From: Bradyrhizobium daqingense
GTDB taxonomy: Bacteria; Pseudomonadota; Alphaproteobacteria; Rhizobiales; Xanthobacteraceae
NCBI RefSeq assembly: GCF_021044685.1
Contig: NZ_CP088014.1
Span: 3,830,001-3,894,000 of the forward strand
Length of the DNA stretch: 64,000 nt
Direction: 5' to 3'
Of this stretch, positions 48,255 to 56,453 are shown one piece after another (position 1 is the stretch's first letter; every line of letters begins with the position of its first letter). The notes below the pieces were generated by a model. The model made no database searches. It had not been told where the DNA came from and saw only the letters and a list, made by a program, of their open reading frames with translations. The translations under genes and the position numbers were made by a program.

Positions 48255-48956
48255 CTATTCAGTATCGAGCAGGTGGCCGGCGTAGGTCGCCACATTGTCC
48301 GACGTCGAGCGGATATGCGCCTCGATCAGTTGCACGGCGAGATCCGCATTGCGGGATATGGCGGCCTGCATGATCGCCTGGTGCTCGCCGGCCTTGTCGC
48401 GCGGGCGCGGCCGGAAATTGGCGGAGAGATGCCGGTAGCGCTCGGCGCGATCGAACAGTTCGGCGCGAATGGCGAGCAGCGTCGCTGAGCCGCAGGCGGA
48501 CACCAGCGCCTGGTGGAATTGGCGATGGGCGATCTTCCACTCGGGGTCGCTCAAGGGGTGTTCGGGATCGCGCTGCTCGATCCGCTTCAATCGGTGCAGC
48601 GTCGAGATCACGGCGATTTCCCAATCGTCATCGCCTCGCGCGATCGCGCGGCGGATCAATTCCATCTCGATCAGGACCCGCGCGTCGGTGACTTCCACCA
48701 GATCCTGGCGGCTGACCGGCGCCACGCGAAATCCGCGCTGTTCCTGCGCATCGACCAGTCCTTCGGCGGCAAGCGCCGTCAGCGCTTCGCGCAGCGTCGT
48801 GAAGCTCGCGCCGAACCGTTCGCGCAGCACGTCGAAGCGCAGCGGCTCGCCCGGCGCCAGGCCGCAGGCAATGATCTCCTCGCGCAAGCGATGCGTAATG
48901 TCGGCAGCGATGGTCTTGCCGAATTCCTTGCGGGGGCGGATGGCGCTGTCAGGCAT
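48255..48956 (-). CDS. GntR family transcriptional regulator, FCD type
   Basis: The 233-residue protein has an N-terminal winged helix-turn-helix (LREEIIACGLAPGEPL, then FGASFTTLREALTALAAEGLV). Its all-helical FCD ligand-binding domain is about residues 90-225, with metal-binding-type residues in HRQFHQALVSACG and GEHQAIMQA. FadR/VanR-like proteins of this type usually repress catabolic genes until an organic-acid effector binds. It is between two identical palindromes and probably controls both flanking units. ATG 48956 gives the usual N-terminus. Confidence 0.9.
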   Translation of the reverse strand: MPDSAIRPRKEFGKTIAADITHRLREEIIACGLAPGEPLRFDVLRERFGASFTTLREALTALAAEGLVDAQEQRGFRVAPVSRQDLVEVTDARVLIEMELIRRAIARGDDDWEIAVISTLHRLKRIEQRDPEHPLSDPEWKIAHRQFHQALVSACGSATLLAIRAELFDRAERYRHLSANFRPRPRDKAGEHQAIMQAAISRNADLAVQLIEAHIRSTSDNVATYAGHLLDTE

Positions 48957-49031
48957 GATGTCTGTCGGTGAATCGATGGTCCAACATGCCGCGCCAACGA
49001 CCATCTTGCAATAATTTTCGCAAACGGTATG

Positions 49032-49043
49032 ATTTTCGAAAAT
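49032..49043. promoter_or_regulatory. Putative GntR operator, copy 2
   Basis: ATTTTCGAAAAT, the same perfect palindrome as at 48199-48210. It ends 25 bases before the oxidoreductase start codon. A related half-site (AATTTTCG) lies about 18 bases away at 49013-49020. Confidence 0.65.
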
Positions 49044-49068
49044 ATGGACTTTGGGAGGCGGCTGAATC

Positions 49069-50061
49069 ATGAGAGCGGTGCTGGTGCGTCAGCCGGGTGG
49101 GCCGGATGCACTCGACTTGGTCGAGCTTCCCGTGCCGGTGCCCGGACCCGGCCAGGTGCAGATCCGGGCCGAAGCGTTCGGGGTCGGCCAGCCCGACGTG
49201 CTGATCCGGCGCGGCGTCTACAAATGGATGCCGCCGCTGCCGGCCAATCCCGGCAACGACGTCGCGGGCCGCATCGCAGCGCTCGGCCCCGGTGTCGAGG
49301 GTTTTGCGATCGGCCAGAAGGTTTTGCTCAGCGCGCGCGATCTGTCTCAGCGCGGCGGCTGTTACGCCGATTATGTGGTCGCACCGGCGGACGCCGTTCA
49401 CGCGCTGCCCGACAATGTCGATCTGCAAGCGGCCGTGTGCCTGTCTAACTATCAGGTCGCGTACGCGCTGCTGCACGAGTGCAACCATCCGCGCGCGCCT
49501 AAAAGCGTGCTGGTGATCGGCGCGGCCGGGGGGGTCGGCACTGCGCTGGTGCAGCTCGCCAAGCTCGCGCAGATGAATGTCATCGGCACGGTCTCGACCC
49601 AAGAGAAGGCGGAGTTCGCGCGCAGCAACGGCGCCGATCATGTCATCTTCTATCGGAGTGAAGATGTGGTGGCGCGCACCCGCGAACTCACCAACGGCGA
49701 GGGCGTCGGCCTCGTGCTCGATCACGTCTGCGGGCCCGAGTTCACCGCCTATCTCGGCGCGCTCGGCAAATGGGGCACGCTGCTGTCGTACAACGCCTTC
49801 GCGGGATTGCCGGAAGAGAACCTGATGGGGGCGATGCGCAACCATCTCGACATCTGTCCGGCCGTGCGCTGCTTCTCCTTCCATATCTACGACCACGATC
49901 GCGACGGGCGTCGCGCCCTGATGCGCAGTGTGATCGATGCCCTGGGCCGCAATGCGATCAGGCCGGCGATCTCGGCGGTCCTGAAGCTCGACGAGGTCAG
50001 GCAGGCCCACACGCTGCTCGAGCAGGGCTCCGCGCTCGGCAAGATCATCATGACGCCATGA
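49069..50061 (+). CDS. Quinone oxidoreductase-like MDR family protein
   Basis: The 330-residue zinc-independent medium-chain dehydrogenase/reductase begins MRAVLVRQPGGPDALDLVEL, as in quinone oxidoreductases. The NADPH-binding fold has VLVIGAAGGVGTALVQLAK (AxxGxxG). Structural and catalytic zinc Cys ligands are absent. First gene of a rightward unit with the VOC and TctC-like genes; likely a reduction step in the pathway. Confidence 0.9.
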   Translation: MRAVLVRQPGGPDALDLVELPVPVPGPGQVQIRAEAFGVGQPDVLIRRGVYKWMPPLPANPGNDVAGRIAALGPGVEGFAIGQKVLLSARDLSQRGGCYADYVVAPADAVHALPDNVDLQAAVCLSNYQVAYALLHECNHPRAPKSVLVIGAAGGVGTALVQLAKLAQMNVIGTVSTQEKAEFARSNGADHVIFYRSEDVVARTRELTNGEGVGLVLDHVCGPEFTAYLGALGKWGTLLSYNAFAGLPEENLMGAMRNHLDICPAVRCFSFHIYDHDRDGRRALMRSVIDALGRNAIRPAISAVLKLDEVRQAHTLLEQGSALGKIIMTP

Positions 50062-50071
50062 GGGGTGGACG

Positions 50072-50977
50072 ATGACGACACAGACACCCATTGCACGCTT
50101 CACCCGGTTGCGGCACGCCACCTTTGCCTCGCCCGATCCGGAGCGGTTGCTCGACTATTACCGCGCCGTGATCGGCCTTGGCCTCGTCGGCCGCGACGGT
50201 GACCGCGTCTTTCTCGCCAACGATTCCGAGCAGCTCTCGCTCGTGATCGAGCCCGGTGACGCCGAATTAAAGAGCATCGCCTTCGAGATATCTCCCGATG
50301 TGCAGATCGAGGCGCTCGGCGCTGCGCTCAAGCAGGCCGATCTGCGGCCAGAGCTTCAGAGCGATTCCTTGCCTGGCGTCTCCAGGCTGCTGTCGTTCAG
50401 CGATCCCGAGGGGACACGCTTCGAGCTGATTCAGGGCTGGACGCCGACGCCCGCGCAGGAGCGCATCGGTGCGCTTGCCGTCAGCAAGCTCGGCCATGTC
50501 GCCCTTCGGACGCCCGATCCGCACGCGGCCTCGGACTTCTATGCCAATTTCATGGGCTTGCGGGTCTCCGACTGGATTGAGGACCGCTTCGTCTTCATGC
50601 GCAGCGGCTTTGAACACCACACGCTGAACTTCGCCCGCGCGCCGGGCCGCGGCCTGCATCATGTCGCTTTCGAGCTGCGCGGCCCCGCCCACATGCATCA
50701 GGCCTGCGACCATCTCGCGCGGCACAAGCTGCCTGTGCTCTGGGGTCCGGTGCGTCACGGCCCCGGGCACAACACCGCGATCTATCACCGCAATCCCGAC
50801 GGGCATCTGGTCGAGCTGTTTTGCGATCTCGACCGCATGACCGACGAGGCGCTCGGCTATTTCGAGCCGCGTCCCTGGCATCGCGATCGTCCACAGCGGC
50901 CGAAGATCTGGGTCGGCCTGCCGCGCGACGTCTGGGGCATGGCGCCTTCGCCTGAATGCATCGAGTTCGCCCGTTAG
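50072..50977 (+). CDS. Two-domain VOC protein, extradiol dioxygenase type
   Basis: The 301-residue protein has two vicinal-oxygen-chelate repeats: FTRLRHATFASPDPERLLDYY and LGHVALRTPDPHAASDFYANF. The second domain holds candidate metal ligands: His in GHVAL, His in GRGLHHVAFEL, and Glu in GHLVELFCDL. This is the layout of type I extradiol catechol dioxygenases, which cleave aromatic rings with Fe(II). Together with an FAH hydrolase across the GntR gene it suggests meta-cleavage of an aromatic compound. Confidence 0.82.
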   Translation: MTTQTPIARFTRLRHATFASPDPERLLDYYRAVIGLGLVGRDGDRVFLANDSEQLSLVIEPGDAELKSIAFEISPDVQIEALGAALKQADLRPELQSDSLPGVSRLLSFSDPEGTRFELIQGWTPTPAQERIGALAVSKLGHVALRTPDPHAASDFYANFMGLRVSDWIEDRFVFMRSGFEHHTLNFARAPGRGLHHVAFELRGPAHMHQACDHLARHKLPVLWGPVRHGPGHNTAIYHRNPDGHLVELFCDLDRMTDEALGYFEPRPWHRDRPQRPKIWVGLPRDVWGMAPSPECIEFAR

Positions 50978-51049
50978 CGGATTCAAATTCGACGGAACGA
51001 CGCCGCACGCCCTGCGGCCAACGAGATAACATCAAGGGGAGGAGCATCC

Positions 51050-52027
51050 ATGCGACGGATGAAGCGGCTTGCTGCGGCCATTTTTCTGCTGGGCGGTTGT
51101 CTGGCGACCGTTCCTGCATCAGCGGACAATTATCCGTCGCGCCCGATCCGCCTGCTGCACGGTTTTGCCGCAGGCGGGGCGGCCGACACGTTGTCGCGCA
51201 TCATTGCCGACGGCCTCTCGAAGCGGCTCGGGCAGCCGATCATCGTCGAGGCCAAGCCCGGCGCCGGCGGCAACATCGCTGCGGATGCGATCGCGAAAGC
51301 TGCGCCCGACGGTTACACGATCGGGCTCGTCACCGGCGCCCACGCGATTTCCGCGGCGACCTACAAGAGCCTCGCCTATCAGCCCGCCGACAGCTTCGAG
51401 ATGGTCTGCACGCTGGTGTACTACGCGCTCGTCATCGCGGTGCGTAACGACCATCCGGCAAAATCGCTCGGCGAGCTCGTCGCCATGGCGAAGGCGAAGC
51501 CGGGTTCGCTCAGCTTTGGATCGGTGGGGTTCGGCAGCACCCATCACCTCGCCGGCGAGCTGTTGAATGCGACTGCAGGCGTCGAAATCCTGCACGTACC
51601 GTATCGCGGCGATTCCCAATCCATCACCGCACTGCTCGGCGGCGAGGTTCCGGTCATCGTCGGCACGCCGGTTCTCCTCGCGCCCCAGATCCAGAGCGGC
51701 GCGATCCGCGGACTTGCGGTGACCTCGCCGGTGCGCACCGCGCTGTTGCCCGACGTGCCGACGGTTCAGGAGGCCGGCATCAAGGGCTACGACGTGCGGA
51801 CCTGGGCGGGCCTCCTGGCCCCGAAGGGAACGCCGCCCGCCATCGTCGCTGCGCTCAATGCAGCAACGCGCGACGCACTCAGGGACCCCGATCTCAAGCA
51901 ACGGCTGGAAACTGCCGTCGGCGGCGAGGTGCGCGGCAGCTCGCCCGAGGAGATGAAGGCGCTGATCGAGACCGAGATCACCAAATGGACGGGTGTGGTG
52001 GAGCGGGCGAAGATTCCGAAGATCTGA
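51050..52027 (+). CDS. TctC/Bug family periplasmic substrate-binding protein
   Basis: The 325-residue protein has a signal peptide (cleavage after ATVPASA), then the family motifs YPSRPIRLLHGFAAGGAADT and VEAKPGAGGNIAADAIA. No TctA/TctB genes are adjacent, so it must use a permease encoded elsewhere or act as a sensor-type binding protein, as many Bug proteins do. Its position suggests it binds the substrate of the neighbouring catabolic genes. Confidence 0.9.
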   Translation: MRRMKRLAAAIFLLGGCLATVPASADNYPSRPIRLLHGFAAGGAADTLSRIIADGLSKRLGQPIIVEAKPGAGGNIAADAIAKAAPDGYTIGLVTGAHAISAATYKSLAYQPADSFEMVCTLVYYALVIAVRNDHPAKSLGELVAMAKAKPGSLSFGSVGFGSTHHLAGELLNATAGVEILHVPYRGDSQSITALLGGEVPVIVGTPVLLAPQIQSGAIRGLAVTSPVRTALLPDVPTVQEAGIKGYDVRTWAGLLAPKGTPPAIVAALNAATRDALRDPDLKQRLETAVGGEVRGSSPEEMKALIETEITKWTGVVERAKIPKI

Positions 52028-52048
52028 TCGCAAACGGCGATGAAGCGC

Positions 52049-52450
52049 CTATCGCGCTTCCACCACCTCGCCGTCCTCCTTCACGAACCGGCCAACCGGG
52101 TTGTCCAGAAGATCGATCACGGCCTCCGAAGGACGGCACAGCCGGGTGCCTTTCGGCGTCACGACGATCGGGCGGTTGATCAGGATCGGATGCGCGAGCA
52201 TCTGGTCGATCAGCTCGTCATCTGACCATTTGGGATCGTCGAGGCCGAGCTCGCGATAGGGCGTGCCTTTCTCCCGCAGCAGCGCGCGAGCAGTCATGCC
52301 CATGGCTGCGATGAGCCCGACCAGCTTTTCACGGGAGGGCGGCGTCTTCAGATATTCGATGACATCAGGCTCGACGCCGCTCTGCCGGATCATCGCCAGC
52401 GTGTTGCGCGAGGTGCCGCAAGCCGGGTTGTGATAGATCGTGACGCTCAT
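52049..52450 (-). CDS. arsC: Arsenate reductase, glutaredoxin-dependent ArsC
   Basis: The 133-residue enzyme reduces arsenate to arsenite using glutathione/glutaredoxin. The active site is HNPACGTSRNT with the nucleophilic Cys, and the arsenate-binding Arg residues lie in NRPIVVTPKGTRLCRP. Length fits the ArsC (Spx/ArsC thioredoxin fold) family. It overlaps aqpS by four bases. Last gene of arsR-aqpS-arsC. Confidence 0.95.
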   Translation of the reverse strand: MSVTIYHNPACGTSRNTLAMIRQSGVEPDVIEYLKTPPSREKLVGLIAAMGMTARALLREKGTPYRELGLDDPKWSDDELIDQMLAHPILINRPIVVTPKGTRLCRPSEAVIDLLDNPVGRFVKEDGEVVEAR

Positions 52451-53160
52451 CGTGTGGTCTCCGCAATCGGGACAGGGGCGGGCGCGCGGGAGGGGCCGAG
52501 CAGCCAGTGCATCAGCAGCATGCCGGCGAACGCGCCGCAGAGTTCGGCAAGGATGAATCCGGGCAGGTCAACAGGGCGAATGCCGGCGAACGTGTTCGTC
52601 AGCGACCTTGCGATTGCTACTGCCGGATTGGCAAACGATGTGGAGGCCGTGAACCAATAGGCCGCCGTGATGTAAAGGCCCACCAGCCAGGGAACGGCCG
52701 CTCGCTGAAAGCGGACGCCGGCAAGGATCGTCGTGACCAGCCCGAACGCGGCGACGGCTTCGGCGAACCATTGCGGCCCTCCGGTTCGGACCTTGGCCGA
52801 GAGGTCGAGCACGGGCAGTCCGAACATCAGATGTGCCGCCAGCGTGCCCGCGATGCCGCCGGCGATCTGCGCGATCACGTAAAGCGCGGCCTCGTTCATC
52901 GGCAGCTCGCGTTTGCCGGTGAAGACGAGCGTGACCGCCGGATTGAAGTGTGCGCCGGAGATCGGACCGAACACCGTGATCAGGACGACCAGGATGGCCC
53001 CGGTCGGCAAGGTGTTGCAGAGCAGCGCAAGCGCCACGTCCCTGGTCAGGGTTTCCGCCATGATTCCGGACCCGACCACGGTCGTGACGAGCATGCCGGT
53101 GCCGAGCGCCTCGGCCGCGAGGCGCCGCGAAAGATCGAAGGCGTGCATCTGATCAGGCAC
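52447..53160 (-). CDS. aqpS: Aquaglyceroporin AqpS (arsenite channel)
   Basis: The 237-residue MIP family protein has six membrane helices and two pore motifs: NPA in HFNPAVTLVF and NPA in SFANPAVAIARSLT. In Sinorhizobium meliloti an aquaglyceroporin in the ars operon lets arsenite leave down its gradient after ArsC has made it from arsenate. Here too no ArsB or Acr3 pump is present, supporting the same role. It overlaps arsR by eight bases and arsC by four. Confidence 0.93.
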   Translation of the reverse strand: MPDQMHAFDLSRRLAAEALGTGMLVTTVVGSGIMAETLTRDVALALLCNTLPTGAILVVLITVFGPISGAHFNPAVTLVFTGKRELPMNEAALYVIAQIAGGIAGTLAAHLMFGLPVLDLSAKVRTGGPQWFAEAVAAFGLVTTILAGVRFQRAAVPWLVGLYITAAYWFTASTSFANPAVAIARSLTNTFAGIRPVDLPGFILAELCGAFAGMLLMHWLLGPSRAPAPVPIAETTR

Positions 53161-53515
53161 GGCTTCGCTCCCTTCGTTTGGGCGCGCAGCACGCTCGCAG
53201 CGTCTCGACGACGGGTTGGCAAACCTCCGGCCGTCCGCCGCAGCAATCGCGCAGCAGGAAAACCGCGACGTCGCGAAATTCGCCGAGATTGGCGCGGTAG
53301 ATGATCGAGCGGCTGTGCCGCTCGGACGACACGAGGCGCGCGCGGCTCAGGATCGACAAGTGTGCCGAAAGCGTGTTCTGGGGGACTTCCAGCAGGCGGG
53401 CGAGATCGCCCGCCGCAAGACCCTCAGGCTCGTGCCGGACCAGCGTCCGGAACGCCTCCAGACGGGTCGGTTGCGACAGCGCCGCGAGCGCCAGGACAAC
53501 TTCCTCGATTTCCAT
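53153..53515 (-). CDS. arsR: ArsR family repressor of the arsR-aqpS-arsC operon
   Basis: The 120-residue winged-helix repressor has the ArsR fold ALAALSQPTRLEAFRTLVRH, then LARLLEVPQNTLSAHLSILSRA. Arsenite-sensing Cys are not in the helix-3 CxCxxC position. Instead a Cys cluster lies at the C-terminus (RDCCGGRPEVC, later ACC), as in other C-terminal-sensing ArsR types. ATG 53515 is chosen. Expected to be released from DNA by arsenite. Confidence 0.9.
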   Translation of the reverse strand: MEIEEVVLALAALSQPTRLEAFRTLVRHEPEGLAAGDLARLLEVPQNTLSAHLSILSRARLVSSERHSRSIIYRANLGEFRDVAVFLLRDCCGGRPEVCQPVVETLRACCAPKRRERSRA

Positions 53516-53531
53516 ATATCCAGACTTATGG
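53512..53531. promoter_or_regulatory. Possible ArsR operator at arsR start
   Basis: Inverted repeat CCATA-N10-TATGG overlapping the start codon of the minus-strand arsR. It may be the autoregulatory site, but only the arms are supported. Confidence 0.3.
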
Positions 53532-53582
53532 AAATGTTGGGAATGCGTCAACCCCGAATCCACGCCCCGCGTATTTCGAACA

Positions 53583-53590
53583 TTCTAGAA
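53583..53590. promoter_or_regulatory. Possible operator TTCTAGAA, copy 1
   Basis: An 8-bp palindrome, flanked by ATTTC and GAAAT elements, upstream of the plus-strand arsR. The same TTCTAGAA recurs at 53979-53986 in front of the flavoprotein gene. Confidence 0.4.
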
Positions 53591-53633
53591 ATATGGTTGA
53601 CTGCCGACGTGAATGAGAGCATCGTTGCCGGCC

Positions 53634-53951
53634 ATGAGGATCGATGACGCAGCGGCACGTTTGGAAGCACTGGGCAACCGGACGCGACTCCAGATCTATC
53701 GTGCATTGGTTCGCGCCGGGCATTCCGGCATGCCCGTCGGCCGCCTGCAGGACAAGCTCAAGATCCCGGCCTCGACGCTGTCGCATCACATCAAGACGTT
53801 GGTCTCGGTCGGGCTCGTCAGTCAGGTGCGCGAATCCACGACGCTCGTGTGCCATGCGAACTACGACGCGATGCGGGGCCTGGTGGATTTCCTGGCTGCG
53901 GAATGCTGCGCGGACGACGTCGGGTGCAAGGATACGCAAACGGCGGCCTGA
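53634..53951 (+). CDS. Second ArsR family regulator
   Basis: The 105-residue winged-helix protein (ARLEALGNRTRLQIYRALVR, then IPASTLSHHIKTLVSVGLV) is not closely similar to the minus-strand ArsR beyond the fold. It has a C-terminal Cys pair and a further Cys (AECCADDVGC) that could bind arsenite or another metalloid. ATG 53634 is taken; GTG 53613 is in frame upstream. It precedes the flavoprotein gene by 52 bases and is divergent from the arsR-aqpS-arsC operon. Confidence 0.87.
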   Translation: MRIDDAAARLEALGNRTRLQIYRALVRAGHSGMPVGRLQDKLKIPASTLSHHIKTLVSVGLVSQVRESTTLVCHANYDAMRGLVDFLAAECCADDVGCKDTQTAA

Positions 53952-53978
53952 TTTCTTTCGGGCAGACTTATTCGATGA

Positions 53979-53986
53979 TTCTAGAA
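53979..53986. promoter_or_regulatory. Possible operator TTCTAGAA, copy 2
   Basis: Second copy of the 8-bp palindrome, between the second arsR and the flavoprotein gene, 17 bases before the latter's ATG. Confidence 0.4.
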
Positions 53987-54003
53987 GGATGGGAGATGGC
54001 GAG

Positions 54004-55368
54004 ATGAGCGAGAAAACGGTGGCAATCATCGGGGCAGGGCCCGTCGGTCTCGCGGCGGCCGCGCACGTGCTCGAACGCGGCATGTCTCCCATTGTGCTCG
54101 AAGGCGGGCCTGAGCCCGCCCACGCCGTCCGGCAGTGGCAACACGTGCAGCTGTTCTCGCCGTGGGAATACAATGTCGACAAGGCGGCGGCACGCCTGCT
54201 CGCGCCCACGGGGTGGAATTCGCCAGACCCGGGCTCCTATCCGACCGGCAGCGAGCTGATCGAACGCTACCTCGCGCCGCTCGCGACCGGAACGAAGCTG
54301 CGCGATGTGATCCGGACGTCCAGCCGTGTCACGTCCATCAGCCGCGCAGGCTTCGACAAGGCCAAGACGAAGGGCAGGGAGCAGGCGCCGTTCGAGATCC
54401 GCTATCAGAACGGCAAGGGCCCGGAGGTGCTGCGCGCCGATGCCGTGATCGACATCTCAGGCACGTGGTTCTCGCCCAATCCAGCCGGCAGCAACGGCCT
54501 GCCCGCCATCGGCGAACGCGAGCGCGCGGATCGCATCGCCTATGGCATGCCGGATGTGCGGGGCGCAGGCCGCGCCAGATATGCCGGCAAGACCGTCGCC
54601 GTGCTCGGCGCCGGCCATTCCGCCATCGGCACGCTGATCGACCTCGTGCAACTCGCCGAGGAGGTACCCGGCACGAAGCCCGTCTGGCTGTTGCGTGGCA
54701 CCGAACCTGCGAAGGCGTTTGGCGGCGGCCGCAATGACAAGCTGGCCGCACGCGGCGAGCTTGGCTCTGCCTTCGCAGCGCTCGTGGCCGCCGGCAAGAT
54801 CGCGATCGAGTCCGGCTTCGGTGTCACGCACGTCTCGGACGCCGAAGGCCGCCTCAGGATCTCGGCGGGTGCCTGCTGCGGCGCGCGCAGCGTGATCGCG
54901 GACGAGTTGATCGTCGCGACCGGTTTCCGTCCCGATCTGTCGTTCCTCTCCGAGCTGCGGCTGCGGCTCGATCCCGCCATCGAGGCACCCGTCGCGCTCG
55001 CGCCGCTGATCGATCCCAACGAGCATAGCTGCGGCACCGTCCGTCCCCACGGCGCGCGCGAGCTCGCCCATGACGAGACAGGCTTCTACATCGCCGGCAT
55101 GAAATCCTACGGTCGTGCGCCGACCTTCCTGATGATGACCGGGTACGAACAGGTGCGCTCGATCGCCGCCGACATCGCCGGCGACAAGGCGGCTGCGGCG
55201 CGTGTCGAGCTCGTGCTGCCGGAGACCGGCGTCTGCACCCGGGGCGGCGTGGAGTCCGCAGCCGCTTCCGGCTGCTGCAGTGGCCCAGCGACGGAAGACG
55301 TCTCGGCCTGCTGCGCCGCCGACGAAACCGCCAAGAAGGCCGGCGCTTCGGGGTGCGGCTGTTCATGA
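54004..55368 (+). CDS. Flavoprotein monooxygenase-like with Cys-rich tail, in ars island
   Basis: The 454-residue protein has an FAD-binding motif (VAIIGAGPVGLAAAAH, near the N-terminus) and an NADPH-binding motif (VAVLGAGHSAIGTLI) in the middle, as in flavin-containing monooxygenases. The last ~45 residues hold seven Cys, including two CC pairs and a terminal CGCS, which could bind arsenite. Similar flavoproteins occur in ars clusters and may act on arsenic or thiols, but the reaction is not known. ATG 54004 is preceded by GGGAGATGGCGAG. Confidence 0.82.
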   Translation: MSEKTVAIIGAGPVGLAAAAHVLERGMSPIVLEGGPEPAHAVRQWQHVQLFSPWEYNVDKAAARLLAPTGWNSPDPGSYPTGSELIERYLAPLATGTKLRDVIRTSSRVTSISRAGFDKAKTKGREQAPFEIRYQNGKGPEVLRADAVIDISGTWFSPNPAGSNGLPAIGERERADRIAYGMPDVRGAGRARYAGKTVAVLGAGHSAIGTLIDLVQLAEEVPGTKPVWLLRGTEPAKAFGGGRNDKLAARGELGSAFAALVAAGKIAIESGFGVTHVSDAEGRLRISAGACCGARSVIADELIVATGFRPDLSFLSELRLRLDPAIEAPVALAPLIDPNEHSCGTVRPHGARELAHDETGFYIAGMKSYGRAPTFLMMTGYEQVRSIAADIAGDKAAAARVELVLPETGVCTRGGVESAAASGCCSGPATEDVSACCAADETAKKAGASGCGCS

Positions 55369-55433
55369 CGCCTCTGCTGGCGATCGGGCGGACGACACTC
55401 CCCGACTCGGCCTGACCCGTTCGCGCGCAGAGA

Positions 55434-56324
55434 TCAGACCGGGCGGCCGGCCGCAAGCTCGCGCGTGATCCATTCGGTGAACACGCGGATGGGCCGGCGC
55501 TGCTGGCTTGCGCGCGGAAACACCAGGTGATGGCCGACATAGCGGATATCGACGGAACGTCCGGAGAGCGGCGCAACCAGCCGCTTGGTCGCGATCTCGC
55601 GTTCGGCCAGCCGGGTCGATTCCAGCGTCACGCCGAGGCCGCTTGTGGCCATCGCGATCGCCAGGAAGCTGCGATCGAAGCGCATGCCGTGAATGGCCGG
55701 CGCCTCGAGGCCGTTGGCGCTGAACCATTGATGCCACTGTACCTGCTTCACCTCGGAGCGGATCAGCACCTGGTCGAACAGATCCTTCGGCTTGCGGATC
55801 TTCTTTGCGAGTTCGGGCGTGCAGAGCGGCGTCACGGTCTCTTCGCCGAGTGACATCACCTCGACGCCCTCGGCCCGCGGCTGGCCGTAGACGATGTCGA
55901 TGTCGAAATCGTCGTTGCTGAACCGGGCGTACTCGGTGCCGGCGGCGAGGCGGACCTCGAGCTTGGGCTCGGCGGCCATGAAGCGGGCGAGGCGCGGGGC
56001 GAGCCATTGGGCGGCGAAGCTCGGCGCGCAGTGCACCCTCAATAGTTGCGGACCGCGGCCCGCGACCTCCTCGATGCCGCGCCGCAGATTGTCGAAGGCG
56101 GCACCGGCATGACGCATCAGGTTCTCGCCTGCCGGCGTCAAACGAATGGCGCGGGCGCTGCGTTCGAACAGGACGGTGCCCATCGCGCCTTCGAGCTTGC
56201 GAATGGCGTGGCTGACTGCGCTTGGGGTGAGGTGAAGCTCGTTCGCCGCATCCCGGAACGAGCCGGTGCGCGCGGCCGCCTCGAAGGCGCGGATGGACGA
56301 TATCGGGATGGATGACAGCAGCAT
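55434..56324 (-). CDS. LysR family transcriptional regulator
   Basis: The 296-residue protein begins with a LysR winged helix-turn-helix (SSIRAFEAAARTGSFRDAA, then LHLTPSAVSHAIRKLEGAMG), close to the GcvA-type subgroup, followed by a periplasmic-binding-like effector domain. It is divergent from the SDR-transketolase operon, with a LysR box eight bases upstream of its start. It should regulate that operon and itself. Confidence 0.92.
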   Translation of the reverse strand: MLLSSIPISSIRAFEAAARTGSFRDAANELHLTPSAVSHAIRKLEGAMGTVLFERSARAIRLTPAGENLMRHAGAAFDNLRRGIEEVAGRGPQLLRVHCAPSFAAQWLAPRLARFMAAEPKLEVRLAAGTEYARFSNDDFDIDIVYGQPRAEGVEVMSLGEETVTPLCTPELAKKIRKPKDLFDQVLIRSEVKQVQWHQWFSANGLEAPAIHGMRFDRSFLAIAMATSGLGVTLESTRLAEREIATKRLVAPLSGRSVDIRYVGHHLVFPRASQQRRPIRVFTEWITRELAAGRPV

Positions 56325-56331
56325 CCGACAA

Positions 56332-56346
56332 GTGAACCAAATTCAC
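56332..56346. promoter_or_regulatory. LysR-type binding box (T-N11-A)
   Basis: GTGAA-CCAAA-TTCAC, a perfect inverted repeat that contains the T-N11-A LysR signature, located between the lysR gene and the SDR gene. Confidence 0.65.
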
Positions 56347-56453
56347 CTATGCAAGACAACAGCGCGTTTGTGGGAAAAGCTGCGCCTGCATAATGAATGA
56401 GGTCAAGAACGCCGCGCCTGCGCGGCAGGCAAAAGCGATCCAGGGAGGAGCAC

